DNA of 64,000 nucleotides from Agarivorans albus (GCF_019670105.1 NZ_AP023032.1:1544972-1608971); one strand, 5' to 3'; counted from the stretch's first letter, positions 49,570 through 58,769 are shown. The notes: generated by a model from the letters alone, not told the origin. Translations and numbers: made by a program.

Positions 49570-51288
49570 ATGAAATACAAAACTAAAGCGAATGCTATAA
49601 ATACGTGTCTATTGGGTACTTCATTGGCTGTGTTTTCACAGCTGGCCAGTGCTGATGTTATTTTACATGCCTTTGATTGGCGATATTCAGAGGTAGCCGA
49701 AAAAGCAGCTGAAATCGCAGATATTGGTTACAAGAATGTCTTAGTCGCGCCGCCACTGAAGTCGGATAGTAGCAACACCCAATGGTGGGCACGCTATCAG
49801 CCACAAGATTATCGAGTCATCGATAACAACCGCGGTAACAAAGAAGATTTCCAAAACATGATTAATGCCTTGAAAGCGCACGGAGTAAATACCTATGCTG
49901 ACATCGTGATTAATCAGATGGCCAATGAGCGTGGAAACTCTACCTACTTCCCAGGCAGCGATACCCTTAATAACTATGCTAGTAACAGTGATTACTGGAA
50001 TAGACAAAAACTGTTTGGTGATTTAAATAATAACCTGTTTTCTCCTGGTGATTTCCACGCCGGCTTCTGTATCACCAACTGGACAGATGTTTGGGAATCA
50101 ATGAACGGCCGTATTTGTGGTGGTAATGGCGACCCTGGTTTACCCGATTTAGATCCTAATGACTGGGTTCGTGCACAGCAAAAGAGCTATGTTCAAGCAA
50201 TTAAAAATATGGGCGTTACTGGTTTTCGTATTGATGCTGCCAAACACATGACTACTTGGCATATCAACCAAGTGTTCGACGCTAACATCAAACAAGACAT
50301 GTATTTATTTGGTGAAATTATCACTGGTGCTGGTGCAGGTAACCCTGATTACGATACCTTCTTAGAACCTTACTTACGTGAAACCTCGCACAGTGCTTAC
50401 GACTTCCCACTATTAAAAACATTACGTGATGCTTTTGATGTTAACGGTAGCTTAGAAGCCTTAGCTAATCCTAAATCTTGGGGCGGAGCGATTGATGGTA
50501 TTCGAGCTCTTACCTTTACCATTACCCACGACATCCCAAGTAATGACGGCTTCCGCTACCAGATTATGAGCGAAGCTAATGAACACCTTGCTTACGCTTA
50601 TATTATGGGTCGCCAAGAAGGTGTGCCAATGGTATTTAGTGATGCGACCGGTGTTGATAATGGCCGTTGGGTAAATGATTACAAACAAGACAACCTTAAA
50701 GCCATGGTTAAATTCCACAATGGCGTTCAAGGTGCTGACGAAGAAGTATTGTATACCGATCAATGTGCCATTGTTTTACGCCGTGGCGATGCTGGCGTAA
50801 TGGGTATTAACAAATGTGGCTATGCGAAAGACATTAGCATTAACGCGAGTAATTTAAACAGCGCTAAAAACTATGTTGATGTATTCAGTGGCTCGAGCTT
50901 TAAGGTTAACAGTTCTTACCACACCGTGAATGTTCCAGCTGGCTCAGCAAGAATGTGGCTGGCAGAAACCGGTGGCGTTATTGATCCAACAGATGAAGTA
51001 GACGTTAGCTTCACTTGTAACAACGGCAATACCAACATGGGCGATAGCGTTTATGCGGCGGGTAACAATGCTGCACTGGGTAACTGGCAAGCTGCTAGCG
51101 CAGTGTTATTAAGCCCAACAAGCTACCCAACTTGGACTGGCACCATCAAGCTTCCTAAAGCGACGGATATCGAATGGAAATGTATTATTCGTAACGAAAC
51201 TGACCCTAGCAATGTTATTCAGTGGCAATCGGGTGCTAACAACGCGGTGAATACCGGTAATGGCGCTTCAACTGCAGGTAGCTTTTAA
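49570..51288 (+). CDS. Secreted GH13 alpha-amylase with C-terminal CBM20
   Basis: This 572-residue exported enzyme hydrolyses starch-type alpha-1,4-glucans. The Sec signal peptide (MKYKTKANAINTCLLGTSLA...ASA) precedes a GH13 barrel. Catalytic residues are visible: the nucleophile Asp in GFRIDAAKH, the acid Glu in LFGEIITGA and the transition-state Asp in TITHDIPSND. The C-terminal 100 residues (DVSFTCNNGNTNMGDSVYAAG, then LGNWQAASAVLL, WTGTIKLP, EWKCIIRN) form a CBM20 starch-binding domain. The overall form resembles maltotetraose/maltohexaose-forming amylases. I chose the ATG at 49570 with AAAGGA upstream; a Met 45 bases earlier would spoil the signal peptide. Confidence 0.93.
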   Translation: MKYKTKANAINTCLLGTSLAVFSQLASADVILHAFDWRYSEVAEKAAEIADIGYKNVLVAPPLKSDSSNTQWWARYQPQDYRVIDNNRGNKEDFQNMINALKAHGVNTYADIVINQMANERGNSTYFPGSDTLNNYASNSDYWNRQKLFGDLNNNLFSPGDFHAGFCITNWTDVWESMNGRICGGNGDPGLPDLDPNDWVRAQQKSYVQAIKNMGVTGFRIDAAKHMTTWHINQVFDANIKQDMYLFGEIITGAGAGNPDYDTFLEPYLRETSHSAYDFPLLKTLRDAFDVNGSLEALANPKSWGGAIDGIRALTFTITHDIPSNDGFRYQIMSEANEHLAYAYIMGRQEGVPMVFSDATGVDNGRWVNDYKQDNLKAMVKFHNGVQGADEEVLYTDQCAIVLRRGDAGVMGINKCGYAKDISINASNLNSAKNYVDVFSGSSFKVNSSYHTVNVPAGSARMWLAETGGVIDPTDEVDVSFTCNNGNTNMGDSVYAAGNNAALGNWQAASAVLLSPTSYPTWTGTIKLPKATDIEWKCIIRNETDPSNVIQWQSGANNAVNTGNGASTAGSF

Positions 51289-51356
51289 ACCAAGGCTTGC
51301 TTTGTAGAGCTACTGTACCGCTAGTCAGAGCTATGGCTAGGCAATAGCTAAAAAAT

Positions 51357-51392
51357 AAATCCGAGTGTAAATCATTACACTCGGATTTTTTA
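51357..51392. terminator. Bidirectional terminator between amylase and MFS genes
   Basis: Perfect 14-bp arms AAATCCGAGTGTAA (51357-51370) and TTACACTCGGATTT (51375-51388) enclose a four-base loop, with A-runs before and T-runs after. It serves both converging genes. Confidence 0.88.
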
Positions 51393-51427
51393 TTACTCAG
51401 CATTGCTATTTTGTCGCTGGTGCTTAA

Positions 51428-52624
51428 TCACGAGTTGCTTGCTTTAGCTGACTTTGCATTTAGCAACAATAGCGGAATTGCCAGCGCAGACAAGCCGCCC
51501 ATGATTAGAAAAATCCCCGAACCTATTGGTTCATATAAGGCGCTACTGAGGAAGGTGAGTAGGGCGGTTCCCATATTTAGCGCGATAGCCGAGTACAATG
51601 CCTGCAGCGGGATAGCTTGAGAGCTTGGTGCTTCTGATGCGATGTACTTGATCGCAGCGAGTTGAGTAAGTGCAAACGTTAAGGCATGCAAGCCTTGCGA
51701 TAGCATCATCAGTGGCAATACTTCGGTGCTACCAAAAATACCCCAGCGGATAACTCCGCCCACTGCCGCGAGTAAAAACATTTTGTTGGCATTCCAGCTT
51801 TTAAACCATTTACTGCCAAAGATTAGAATGCTCATTTCTAATGCCACACCGATAGACCATAGGTAACCGATGGTTGATTCTGCATAGCCAATGCTTTTCC
51901 AGTAAAGCGTGCTGTAGGCATAGTAAGCAGCGTGTGAGCCTTGAATTAACGCTGTTACTGCCACAAATTTAAGCGCGTGTGTTTGTTTAAGTACCGGCCA
52001 TAGTTTGCTGCTTACCGGTTCACCGTCACTTTCATCATCGACTAACGGGCTGGCGGGCGTTAGCAAGCTTAAGCCCCACATCACAACCAAAGAAGCAAGC
52101 GTTGCATATAAGATTAACGAGTGAGAAAAATAGGTGAGGCCAAGCCCTAAAAGGGTAGAAGAGACAATAAATGCAATAGAGCCAAATACCCGAACGCGGC
52201 CGTAGTCTAGTTGGAGCTGGCTTACCCACTTAGTGGCAACAGCATCACCAAGGGGAATTAAGGTGGCAATAAAAAAGTTTGCTGCAAGCGTGAGTACTGT
52301 TAGCCAAAAGTAGCCGTTTAACCAGCATAGGCTAGCCACTACCAATATACTGGCAAAGCTCACCCAGCGAACGCCTGGCAAAAGGTGTTTAGCGGATTTA
52401 ATTCGCGGCATAAGTAGCACATTGCCAAGAAAACGCGCCAGCATGCTAAAGCCGAGCAACATACCAATTTGGCTAGGATCTAAGCCTTCGCTTTCGAGCC
52501 ACAGCGCCCAAAACGGCAAAAAGATCCCCCAGGCAAAGAACAATCCTGAAAAATATAAACTTATCCAACTGGCTGCTTTAGGTTTAAACACACTACCGAA
52601 CCTTGTACTGCAATATGGCGGCAT
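51428..52624 (-). CDS. MFS transporter (HcaT-like)
   Basis: This 398-residue protein has twelve hydrophobic segments and resembles the MFS_1-like/HcaT group, which includes 3-phenylpropionate and nucleoside-type permeases. Typical pieces are FAWGIFLPFWALWLESEGLDPSQIG at the first helices (FWALWLESEGL is the core) and YGRVRVFGSIAFI in the fourth to fifth. The substrate is not known. I start at the ATG at 52624, which has AAAGG five bases upstream; an earlier in-frame ATG would contain that site. It stands alone, convergent to the amylase gene. Confidence 0.85.
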   Translation of the reverse strand: MPPYCSTRFGSVFKPKAASWISLYFSGLFFAWGIFLPFWALWLESEGLDPSQIGMLLGFSMLARFLGNVLLMPRIKSAKHLLPGVRWVSFASILVVASLCWLNGYFWLTVLTLAANFFIATLIPLGDAVATKWVSQLQLDYGRVRVFGSIAFIVSSTLLGLGLTYFSHSLILYATLASLVVMWGLSLLTPASPLVDDESDGEPVSSKLWPVLKQTHALKFVAVTALIQGSHAAYYAYSTLYWKSIGYAESTIGYLWSIGVALEMSILIFGSKWFKSWNANKMFLLAAVGGVIRWGIFGSTEVLPLMMLSQGLHALTFALTQLAAIKYIASEAPSSQAIPLQALYSAIALNMGTALLTFLSSALYEPIGSGIFLIMGGLSALAIPLLLLNAKSAKASNS

Positions 52625-52752
52625 TATAGCCTTTATCTCCAAATAACAAAGCGAATACTAAAGTGAAATTTGTCTTAGGGCGGATTTGCAGAGTGATAAT
52701 TATTTGATGCTTTTGTGTGGTCTGCTCAGTGTAGGCTAGGCGTGCTTTGCAA

Positions 52753-52775
52753 GCTAGTTCGTAACGCTAACTAGC
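52753..52775. repeat. Inverted repeat in the phosphodiesterase leader
   Basis: Perfect arms GCTAGTT (52753-52759) and AACTAGC (52769-52775) with nine bases between lie about 115 bases upstream of the start at 52890. A candidate operator; no family match. Confidence 0.35.
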
Positions 52776-52847
52776 CAATAAATGTAAAACAATCATGCTA
52801 AAAATACTTTATTTATCAATTAATAAAACTGAAACCTGCGGTCTCTA

Positions 52848-52870
52848 TGGTGTAGTCGATTTTTACACCA
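52848..52870 (+). repeat. Inverted repeat just upstream of the phosphodiesterase start
   Basis: Perfect arms TGGTGTA (52848-52854) and TACACCA (52864-52870) with nine bases between end 19 bases before the ATG. In RNA it would fold next to the ribosome site; in DNA it could be a dimer site. Confidence 0.4.
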
Positions 52871-52889
52871 CCTTAACTTAGAGATTGAA

Positions 52890-55061
52890 ATGGATAATCA
52901 TTTTCCGCTGAATAAACTGCTACTTGCATCAGCCATTACCGTGAGCTTGACTGCATGTTGGGACAACTCCAGCAACAATTCTTACAATGAATTGGAGATG
53001 GAGCTTCGTTTGATGGAAACCACCGATTTGCACTCAAACATGAAGCCTTATAATTACTTCGCTTCTCCAAAAGACAATGCCTTGAGCCCTCAAGATTATG
53101 GCTTAGCTCGTACAGCGGTATTGATTAAGGAAGCGCGAGCAGAAGCGCTAAACAGCATGTTGTTTGACAACGGTGACTTGATTCAAGGTAGCCCGATGGG
53201 TGATTACGTTGCCAACTTAGGAGTCGCTTATCTCGAGCGAAACGTTCACCCGGTTTATAAGGCCATGAACTATCTAGGCTACGATGTGGGTAACATTGGT
53301 AATCATGAATTTAACTATGGGCTAGATTACTTAGCCGCAGCAACTTCAGGCGCTAATTTTCCTTACATTAACGCTAACGTTTATCAGTTTGAAGGCAAAC
53401 AACCAACCAATAATGTTGCTGTCGATGAAGAGACTTGTGCGGTAGATATCGATAAACACTTTGCGGGTAACTACGCTGCATTTTTCGACCAATTTGAACC
53501 TTACTTTACGCCTTATGAAATTCTTGAGCGTGACTTTACTGCTACAGATGGCGGCACTTACACGGTCAAAGTTGGGGTTATTGGTTTCACTCCGCCTAAT
53601 ATTTTGAATTGGGATAAGCGCTACCTTGAATGTAAAGTAATGCTTGCTGATATTAAGATGACTGCTGAGCACTATGTACCAAAAATGAAAGCTGAAGGCG
53701 CTGATATCATTGTTGCTATTCCGCATTCTGGTTTGTCTGGCGGCGATCGAGATGAAGACTTTATGGACAACGCTTCTTGGCAGTTAGCGCAAGTAGATGG
53801 TATTGATGCCTTAATGTTTGGCCATGACCACAACAACTTCCCAACAACCAGCAATACCTACGACGGTATGGAAGGTGTTGATGCGCCTAATGGCAAGATT
53901 TTTGGTAAACCCGCCGTAATGCCAGGCTTTTGGGGGAATCACCTTGGGGTGATTGATTTAACCTTAAGAAGTTCTGACAGAGGGGAAACTTGGGCCGTTA
54001 AGTCGAGCAGCGCCAGTTTACGTTCATTAAAAGAGGACCCTTATCTGCAAGATGAAATGGTCAACTATTTAGTGAGTTCAGACCATGAAGGAACCATGGA
54101 CTTCATGGCTGAAGAAATAGGCAATATTGATGAGCCAATTAACAGTTACTTTTCGGCCGTTGAGTCAGACATTTCTGTGCAAATCGTGAACGAAGCGCAA
54201 TATTCTCAAGGCTTGTCTTGGCAAGATGATGGCGTGTTAGATTCAAGTATTACTATGTTGTCGGTATCTGCTCCTTTTAAAGGTGGTCGCGGAGGTCGCG
54301 AAGACTATACCAACATCGATGGTGATGCGTTAACTCGCGCGAGTGTGGCAGATCTTTACGTATTTGATAACAATACCCCTGCTGTACTTGAGTTGACAGT
54401 GGCCGATCTTATCGAGTGGATGGAAGTGATTGTTGCTCAGCAATACCAAACCGTTGCTGAAGAGGGTGATCGCTTATTGCACCAACAGTTCCGTAGCTAC
54501 AACTTTGATGTGTTCTTTGGCGGCTTTGACACCGATGGCGAGAGTCTTCTCACTTATAGCATTGATGTTAGCCAAGCTCCTCGCTACCAAGTTAACGAAA
54601 TAGGCGAGTTAGTCTACGATGCAAATGGTAACTTAATTCAAACGAACAGCCGCAGAATTAGTAACATTATGTATGCCGGTGAAGCGTTAGAAAATGACTT
54701 AACTAAAAAGCTTTATGTTGTAACAAACAACTACCGCGCATCGCAAAGTTGGATGCCTGGTGTGGCCAACGCGCGCATTGCTCATGAAGATGAAGTGGAT
54801 TCTAACCGTGATTTAGTGAACAACTACTTGAACGCAAAATCTGATGATCTTGCCGATCCTAATGACATATTAGAGTTTCCCAATGCGCATAACTTTACGC
54901 TGGTAGGTCCAAGTGGCGTTACCGTTGAGTTTCTGTCTTCGCACCTAGAAGCGGCAGAGAGTTTTGCAAATACCTATTTGCCTCGGGTTACGCCGACTCA
55001 AGAGTTTGACAATGTGGCAGACAATGAAGGCTTTAGGGTATTTACCTACACCTTCGATTAA
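52890..55061 (+). CDS. 2',3'-cyclic-nucleotide phosphodiesterase / 3'-nucleotidase-type lipoprotein
   Basis: This 723-residue lipoprotein (lipobox LTAC, Cys23) is a metallophosphatase of the CpdB/5'-nucleotidase family. Metal-site motifs appear in order: METTDLHSNMKPYN (residues about 42-55), FDNGDLIQGSP, NIGNHEFNYGLDYL, AIPHSGLSG and FGHDHNNFP. The C-terminal 5'-nucleotidase domain starts near 400 and contains DLYVFDNNTPAVLELTVADL, the substrate-binding aromatic region. It should release nucleosides and phosphate from cyclic nucleotides outside the inner membrane. It stands alone with a terminator downstream; nearby hairpins suggest regulation but no PhoB boxes were seen. Confidence 0.9.
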   Translation: MDNHFPLNKLLLASAITVSLTACWDNSSNNSYNELEMELRLMETTDLHSNMKPYNYFASPKDNALSPQDYGLARTAVLIKEARAEALNSMLFDNGDLIQGSPMGDYVANLGVAYLERNVHPVYKAMNYLGYDVGNIGNHEFNYGLDYLAAATSGANFPYINANVYQFEGKQPTNNVAVDEETCAVDIDKHFAGNYAAFFDQFEPYFTPYEILERDFTATDGGTYTVKVGVIGFTPPNILNWDKRYLECKVMLADIKMTAEHYVPKMKAEGADIIVAIPHSGLSGGDRDEDFMDNASWQLAQVDGIDALMFGHDHNNFPTTSNTYDGMEGVDAPNGKIFGKPAVMPGFWGNHLGVIDLTLRSSDRGETWAVKSSSASLRSLKEDPYLQDEMVNYLVSSDHEGTMDFMAEEIGNIDEPINSYFSAVESDISVQIVNEAQYSQGLSWQDDGVLDSSITMLSVSAPFKGGRGGREDYTNIDGDALTRASVADLYVFDNNTPAVLELTVADLIEWMEVIVAQQYQTVAEEGDRLLHQQFRSYNFDVFFGGFDTDGESLLTYSIDVSQAPRYQVNEIGELVYDANGNLIQTNSRRISNIMYAGEALENDLTKKLYVVTNNYRASQSWMPGVANARIAHEDEVDSNRDLVNNYLNAKSDDLADPNDILEFPNAHNFTLVGPSGVTVEFLSSHLEAAESFANTYLPRVTPTQEFDNVADNEGFRVFTYTFD

Positions 55062-55104
55062 GTTGATGTAAGCACTCAAAAGCTTGCTTGCAGTAATGAC
55101 ACAA

Positions 55105-55129
55105 GGCGCACAACGGTGCGTCTTTTTTT
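55105..55129 (+). terminator. Terminator after the phosphodiesterase gene
   Basis: GGCGCAC and GGTGCGTC pair around a short loop and are followed by seven T residues at 55122-55128. It lies about 45 bases after the stop at 55061. Confidence 0.75.
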
Positions 55130-55174
55130 GTCGGTCGGTTAACCAAGCCTAGTCTAATATTAGTGGAGAACTTA

Positions 55175-55930
55175 TTGGGTAATCTTGATAAGTTCGCTAA
55201 TCATAAGGAGTGGGGTATTCGTCAAATTGCGCTTGTTTTCTGTTTTCTATTTTGTTCTTCGGTCTTTGCCGAAGGCCCTTATAAGTACGCCGCTATTGAG
55301 CACCTATTTGAGCAAAAAGTTGGGGTTGTTGTATTAACCTCGGTCTACAAAAAATTGGGTTTAAGCATAGAGGTGAACCCTTTGCCGGCTAAACGAGCCC
55401 AGTTAGAAGCATCAAATGGCATGCTCGATGGTGAAGTGATGCGAATATGGAGTTATGGGGAGCAGAACCCGCAATTGGTTCGTGTGCCAACACCTTATTA
55501 TTCACTGAACACCACCGCGTTTTACTTAAGCGAACGAGCGCTAGCAATATCTACCTTGTCTGACTTAGAGCGATATAAATTGGTAGTAGTGAGAGGGGTT
55601 AAACATACTGCCGATGTTACTGCTAATCACAAGTATGTTGAGCAATTAAGTAGTACTGACAAACTCATAAGCTTTGTTCACCGAGGACGAGCTGATGTGG
55701 CACTCACGAATAAAGTTGATGGTTTAGTCGCTTCGAAGCGATTAAAACTTAACGAACACATCGCTTATTCAGCGCCATTGGCGGTGTTCCCACTATATCA
55801 TTATATTCATGAACGAGAGCGTCACTTAGTCGCGAAAGTGGATGAGGTGATTCAAGCGATGCTTAGGTCTGGCGAGTTAGCCCAAGTTATCGAACAAGCT
55901 GAACAACAGGTGCTGAATTCTGGCTACTAA
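55175..55930 (+). CDS. Periplasmic solute-binding protein (family 3-like)
   Basis: This protein of about 250 residues resembles family 3 periplasmic binding proteins that work with ABC transporters or as sensors. The mature part starts EGPYKYAAIEHLFEQK; EVNPLPAKRAQLEASNGMLDGEVMR and VVVRGVKHTADV are typical strands. No transporter genes adjoin it, so it may be an orphan sensor-type protein. The start is uncertain. A GTG at 55163 lacks a ribosome site, a TTG at 55175 has GGAG six bases upstream, and an ATT at 55217 has AGGAG six bases upstream and would give a perfect signal peptide. I report the TTG. Confidence 0.72.
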   Translation: MGNLDKFANHKEWGIRQIALVFCFLFCSSVFAEGPYKYAAIEHLFEQKVGVVVLTSVYKKLGLSIEVNPLPAKRAQLEASNGMLDGEVMRIWSYGEQNPQLVRVPTPYYSLNTTAFYLSERALAISTLSDLERYKLVVVRGVKHTADVTANHKYVEQLSSTDKLISFVHRGRADVALTNKVDGLVASKRLKLNEHIAYSAPLAVFPLYHYIHERERHLVAKVDEVIQAMLRSGELAQVIEQAEQQVLNSGY

Positions 55931-56051
55931 CCAAAAGGTGCTTTCTAATTTTACTGCTCAACATTTCCTAATCTCTTATTTTGCAATTATCGGGTCGAGC
56001 CTATGATTCAATTAGGTTAAAGTTGCGATTAAAGGCTAGTGAGGAAACCTT

Positions 56052-56930
56052 ATGGAGCAAAGTCCATTGCAATCGCATCGAGAGTATCAGCAAATAAGCC
56101 AAGCAATGGCCTATTTAGTTGACCACCAACAGCAGCAACCAGAACTTAAAGAATTGGCCGAAGACATAGGGTTGAGCGAGTCTCACTTGCAGCGTTTATT
56201 TAGCCAATGGGCAGGGGTATCGCCAAAGCGCTTTTTACAGTATCTCACTTTGCAAAAAGCGCGCGAGCAGTTGTTTGAATCACGCTCGGTATTAGAGCTT
56301 GCTTACGATGTTGGTTTATCAAGTGGTGCCCGTTTATACGACTTATTTGTAAATATTGAAGCGGTAACACCTGGTGAGGCTAAGGCTCAAGGTGACGGTT
56401 TAACTATTCATTATGGCTGGGGAATTACGCCCTTTGGTTGTGCATTTATCGCGACGACACATAGAGGTATTTGCCAGTTAAGCTTCTGTGAAGCAGAGCA
56501 GCAGCAAATACCATTGGAAGAGCTCACCAAGGCGTGGCCTAAAGCCAAATGTATTCATGATGATGATGCGATAAGGCCCTTGTTGACTCAAATATTTAGC
56601 CAAAAAGCGCCTCCTAAACAAGCTTTATCGTTATGGCTAAAAGGAACAAACTTTCAGTTACAAGTGTGGCAAGCTTTGTTAAAAGTGCCTAGCGGCAATT
56701 TGTGTTCTTATCAGTTTTTGGCACAGCAGGTGAGCTCGGCCAATGCGACTCGCGCAGTTGCCAGCGCCGTCGCGAAAAATCCCATCGCATTTATTATCCC
56801 TTGTCACCGAGTGATTCGCAGTAGTGGTGCTTTGGGCGGCTATCGCTGGGGGCTAGATAGAAAACAACTAATGATGGGCCGCGAAGCGGTATTGGCTGAG
56901 CAAAACAATCAATATGGGGAGAGTGCATGA
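56052..56930 (+). CDS. AraC-type HTH + O6-alkylguanine alkyltransferase (Ada-like, short)
   Basis: This 292-residue protein joins an AraC-type double HTH (residues about 18-115: LAEDIGLSESHLQRLFSQWAG, then AYDVGLSSGARLYDLF) to a methylated-DNA-protein cysteine methyltransferase domain. The active site is PCHRVI with the acceptor Cys at 251, and the C-terminal LGGYRWGLDRK is conserved. It lacks the N-terminal zinc Cys domain of E. coli Ada that senses phosphotriesters. It repairs O6-alkylguanine and may control its own gene. ATG with GAGGAAA upstream. It overlaps the next GNAT gene by four bases. Confidence 0.9.
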   Translation: MEQSPLQSHREYQQISQAMAYLVDHQQQQPELKELAEDIGLSESHLQRLFSQWAGVSPKRFLQYLTLQKAREQLFESRSVLELAYDVGLSSGARLYDLFVNIEAVTPGEAKAQGDGLTIHYGWGITPFGCAFIATTHRGICQLSFCEAEQQQIPLEELTKAWPKAKCIHDDDAIRPLLTQIFSQKAPPKQALSLWLKGTNFQLQVWQALLKVPSGNLCSYQFLAQQVSSANATRAVASAVAKNPIAFIIPCHRVIRSSGALGGYRWGLDRKQLMMGREAVLAEQNNQYGESA

Positions 56931-57406
56931 GGCCAGAGATGAATTTGCAGCCTTTGGCAGAACAGAATTTAGCGAAGGTTTTGGCGCTACAAGTTGCTCT
57001 GGAGCAGCAAAGTTACGTAAAAAACATCGCAGATATTTTACAACAACTGAGTGAGCAACAATCAGCACATGTGATGACGGTAGATAAACAATTAGTCGGA
57101 TTTTTTGTGATTGATCAGCATTATCCGTATCACCAAACTTTGCCACTGAACAAGGCTGTATTGTTGAGGTCATTTTTTGTCGACCATGGTCACCAAGGAA
57201 AAGGTTATGGGTATCTAGCGGGTTTGCTGCTTAAGGATTATGTCTCTCGGTTACATTCAGGTTTTGAATTTTTATGCTTAACGGTAAATTGCCGCAATCA
57301 CGCTGCGCAGGCTTTATATAAAAAGTGTGGATTTAAAGACAGTGAAATATTGTATCGGGGAGGGCCAGCAGGGCCACAGCATATTTATACAATGAAGCTA
57401 AAGTAG
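56927..57406 (+). CDS. GNAT-family N-acetyltransferase coupled to the Ada-like gene
   Basis: This 159-residue GNAT protein has the acetyl-CoA loop VDHGHQGKGYGYLAGLL (GHQGKGYG core, about residues 87-94) and motif B (LTVNCRNHAAQALYKKCGF). Its ATG overlaps the stop of the Ada-like gene, with GGAGAG upstream, so the two are cotranslated. The substrate is unknown; coupling to a DNA-repair gene may be fortuitous or point to stress response. Confidence 0.85.
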   Translation: MRPEMNLQPLAEQNLAKVLALQVALEQQSYVKNIADILQQLSEQQSAHVMTVDKQLVGFFVIDQHYPYHQTLPLNKAVLLRSFFVDHGHQGKGYGYLAGLLLKDYVSRLHSGFEFLCLTVNCRNHAAQALYKKCGFKDSEILYRGGPAGPQHIYTMKLK

Positions 57407-57422
57407 GGTAGTAAAGAAATAG

Positions 57423-57453
57423 GAAGCATAACCTAATCCCAAGGTTATGCTTC
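57423..57453. terminator. Hairpin between GNAT and cold-shock genes
   Basis: Perfect 12-bp arms GAAGCATAACCT (57423-57434) and AGGTTATGCTTC (57442-57453) enclose seven bases, between two converging genes. The T-run is weak on both sides, yet position and stem strength fit a shared terminator. Confidence 0.65.
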
Positions 57454-57463
57454 TAGAAGTTGT

Positions 57464-57670
57464 TTATACAACCTCAACGTTGGCCGCTTGTGGGCCTTTT
57501 TGACCGTCTTCAACGTCAAATGCTACTTTCTGGCCTTCTTCAAGTGATTTAAAGCCATCTCCTAAAATTGCACGGAAGTGTACAAACACATCTGCGCCAG
57601 ATTGTTGAGAAATGAAACCAAAACCTTTCTTTTCGTTAAACCACTTAACGGTACCAGTGCTCTTAGACAT
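57464..57670 (-). CDS. CspA-family cold-shock RNA chaperone
   Basis: This 68-residue single cold-shock domain melts RNA structure in the cytosol. RNP1 is KGFGFI (residues 15-20) and RNP2 is VFVHF (28-32). The start ([17 protein letters not shown]) and end ([10 protein letters not shown]) are typical. The ATG follows AGGAGA. A leader of up to 400 bases upstream resembles the long leaders of csp genes, though I cannot place the promoter. Confidence 0.95.
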   Translation of the reverse strand: MSKSTGTVKWFNEKKGFGFISQQSGADVFVHFRAILGDGFKSLEEGQKVAFDVEDGQKGPQAANVEVV

Positions 57671-58082
57671 TATGTCTCCTGAAACAATTGAAATAATACT
57701 CTATATTTTTAAGTTTGCTTGCTCTGCAGGGCTTAGTAATTTTGTTCAAATTATGCGCTGTCTTATCAAGCGACAACATCATAACAACAACTAAAGGCCT
57801 AGGCATAGTGACAAAACGTGGCAAAAGCACTTTTGCTTGATAACGTTTTCAATGCGTGATGTATCTCACGAAAGTAGTAGTTTAATTCGCTGTTAAATTG
57901 AGTAAAAACTGGTGGTTAACACTAGGGGGCGTTTACCCTTGGCGGTTAAGTTTTGTTCGAGGTGAAGTTGTTTTAGGCATAGCAAGGAGTGTGTAGTCTA
58001 GCTAGCCATCAAAGCTGCGATCTTGTATTAAATACCCGACAAACTGCTGGATAAATCAGCTTAGAAGATCAAGCAACTCGAG
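57671..58082. other. Leader/intergenic region upstream of the cold-shock gene
   Basis: This 412-base gap should hold the csp promoter and 5' leader (minus strand). A near-palindrome GCAAAAGCACTTTTGC lies at 57821-57836. No gene is supported. The region is moderately AT-rich and shows no cold-box sequence I could recognise. Confidence 0.4.
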
Positions 58083-58769
58083 TTAGCAGTTTCTACCTGC
58101 GAGAGTTTGCTGAGTAAATTGACTAAAACGCTGCGCAAGTTGTTTGCCATTACTTTCTTCACCGCTCATTGCTAACAACTGAGCAGCCACTTCAGCGGTG
58201 GCCCATTGACCCTTTATTGGCCGAGAACGTAGCCCATAGCGGGAAGCTTGTTCAGGGTTAATTGAAATCACAGGAAACGTGTCTAACCAAGGACTTTGGT
58301 GAAACATTTTTCTGGCCTCGCGCCAGCTGCCATCGAGCATAATGAATAGCGGCTTTTGGCCTGCTTTAAGCTCTACCTTGTAATGAACTCTCTCTGGTTG
58401 GCTAAACGCGGCAGGGAATACCACATAGGGTTGCCATTGTTGTTGCTGGCAAAGTGCTAATAAAGCTTCACAAGGTTCGGTTCGTTGCCAGATAAATGCG
58501 TAGGTGTCTGGGATTAGGTCAGCAATAAATCGGCCGGTATTACTGGGACGCAAAACCTCCATGTTGTGCATGAGTAGCACAAAACCACAATCACTATCTT
58601 GCAAAATAGCTTGCTCACAAAAGCAGTGCTGCTGAGGCATTTGACAGGTTTGGCAACGCACTCGGCGTGCCCCTCGGCCTTTAAATTGGGTAGTGGCAGC
58701 AGCTTTGCGCTGAGCGTAGAGTTCTAGAAAGCGATTCACAAGCGATAGGGCGTAAGTAAAAGGAATCAA
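58083..58769 (-). CDS. DTW-domain protein (tRNA acp3U transferase-like)
   Basis: This 228-residue protein belongs to the DTW family, whose members TapT/TuaA add an aminocarboxypropyl group to uridine in tRNA using SAM. A zinc-type cluster RCQTCQMPQQHCFC is near residues 38-51, HNMEVLRPSNTGRFIADLIPD follows, and the signature reads DGSWREARKM (near 145), a DxSW variant of DTW. The start is weak: TTG at 58769 has no clear ribosome site, and a GTG 30 bases downstream would give the N-terminal length usual in the family. Confidence 0.83.
   Translation of the reverse strand: MIPFTYALSLVNRFLELYAQRKAAATTQFKGRGARRVRCQTCQMPQQHCFCEQAILQDSDCGFVLLMHNMEVLRPSNTGRFIADLIPDTYAFIWQRTEPCEALLALCQQQQWQPYVVFPAAFSQPERVHYKVELKAGQKPLFIMLDGSWREARKMFHQSPWLDTFPVISINPEQASRYGLRSRPIKGQWATAEVAAQLLAMSGEESNGKQLAQRFSQFTQQTLAGRNC

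Noticed and set aside
52890-55061. Pho regulon membership of the phosphodiesterase gene
   Set aside because: I looked for 11-bp phased CTGTCAT-like heptamers in its leader and found none.
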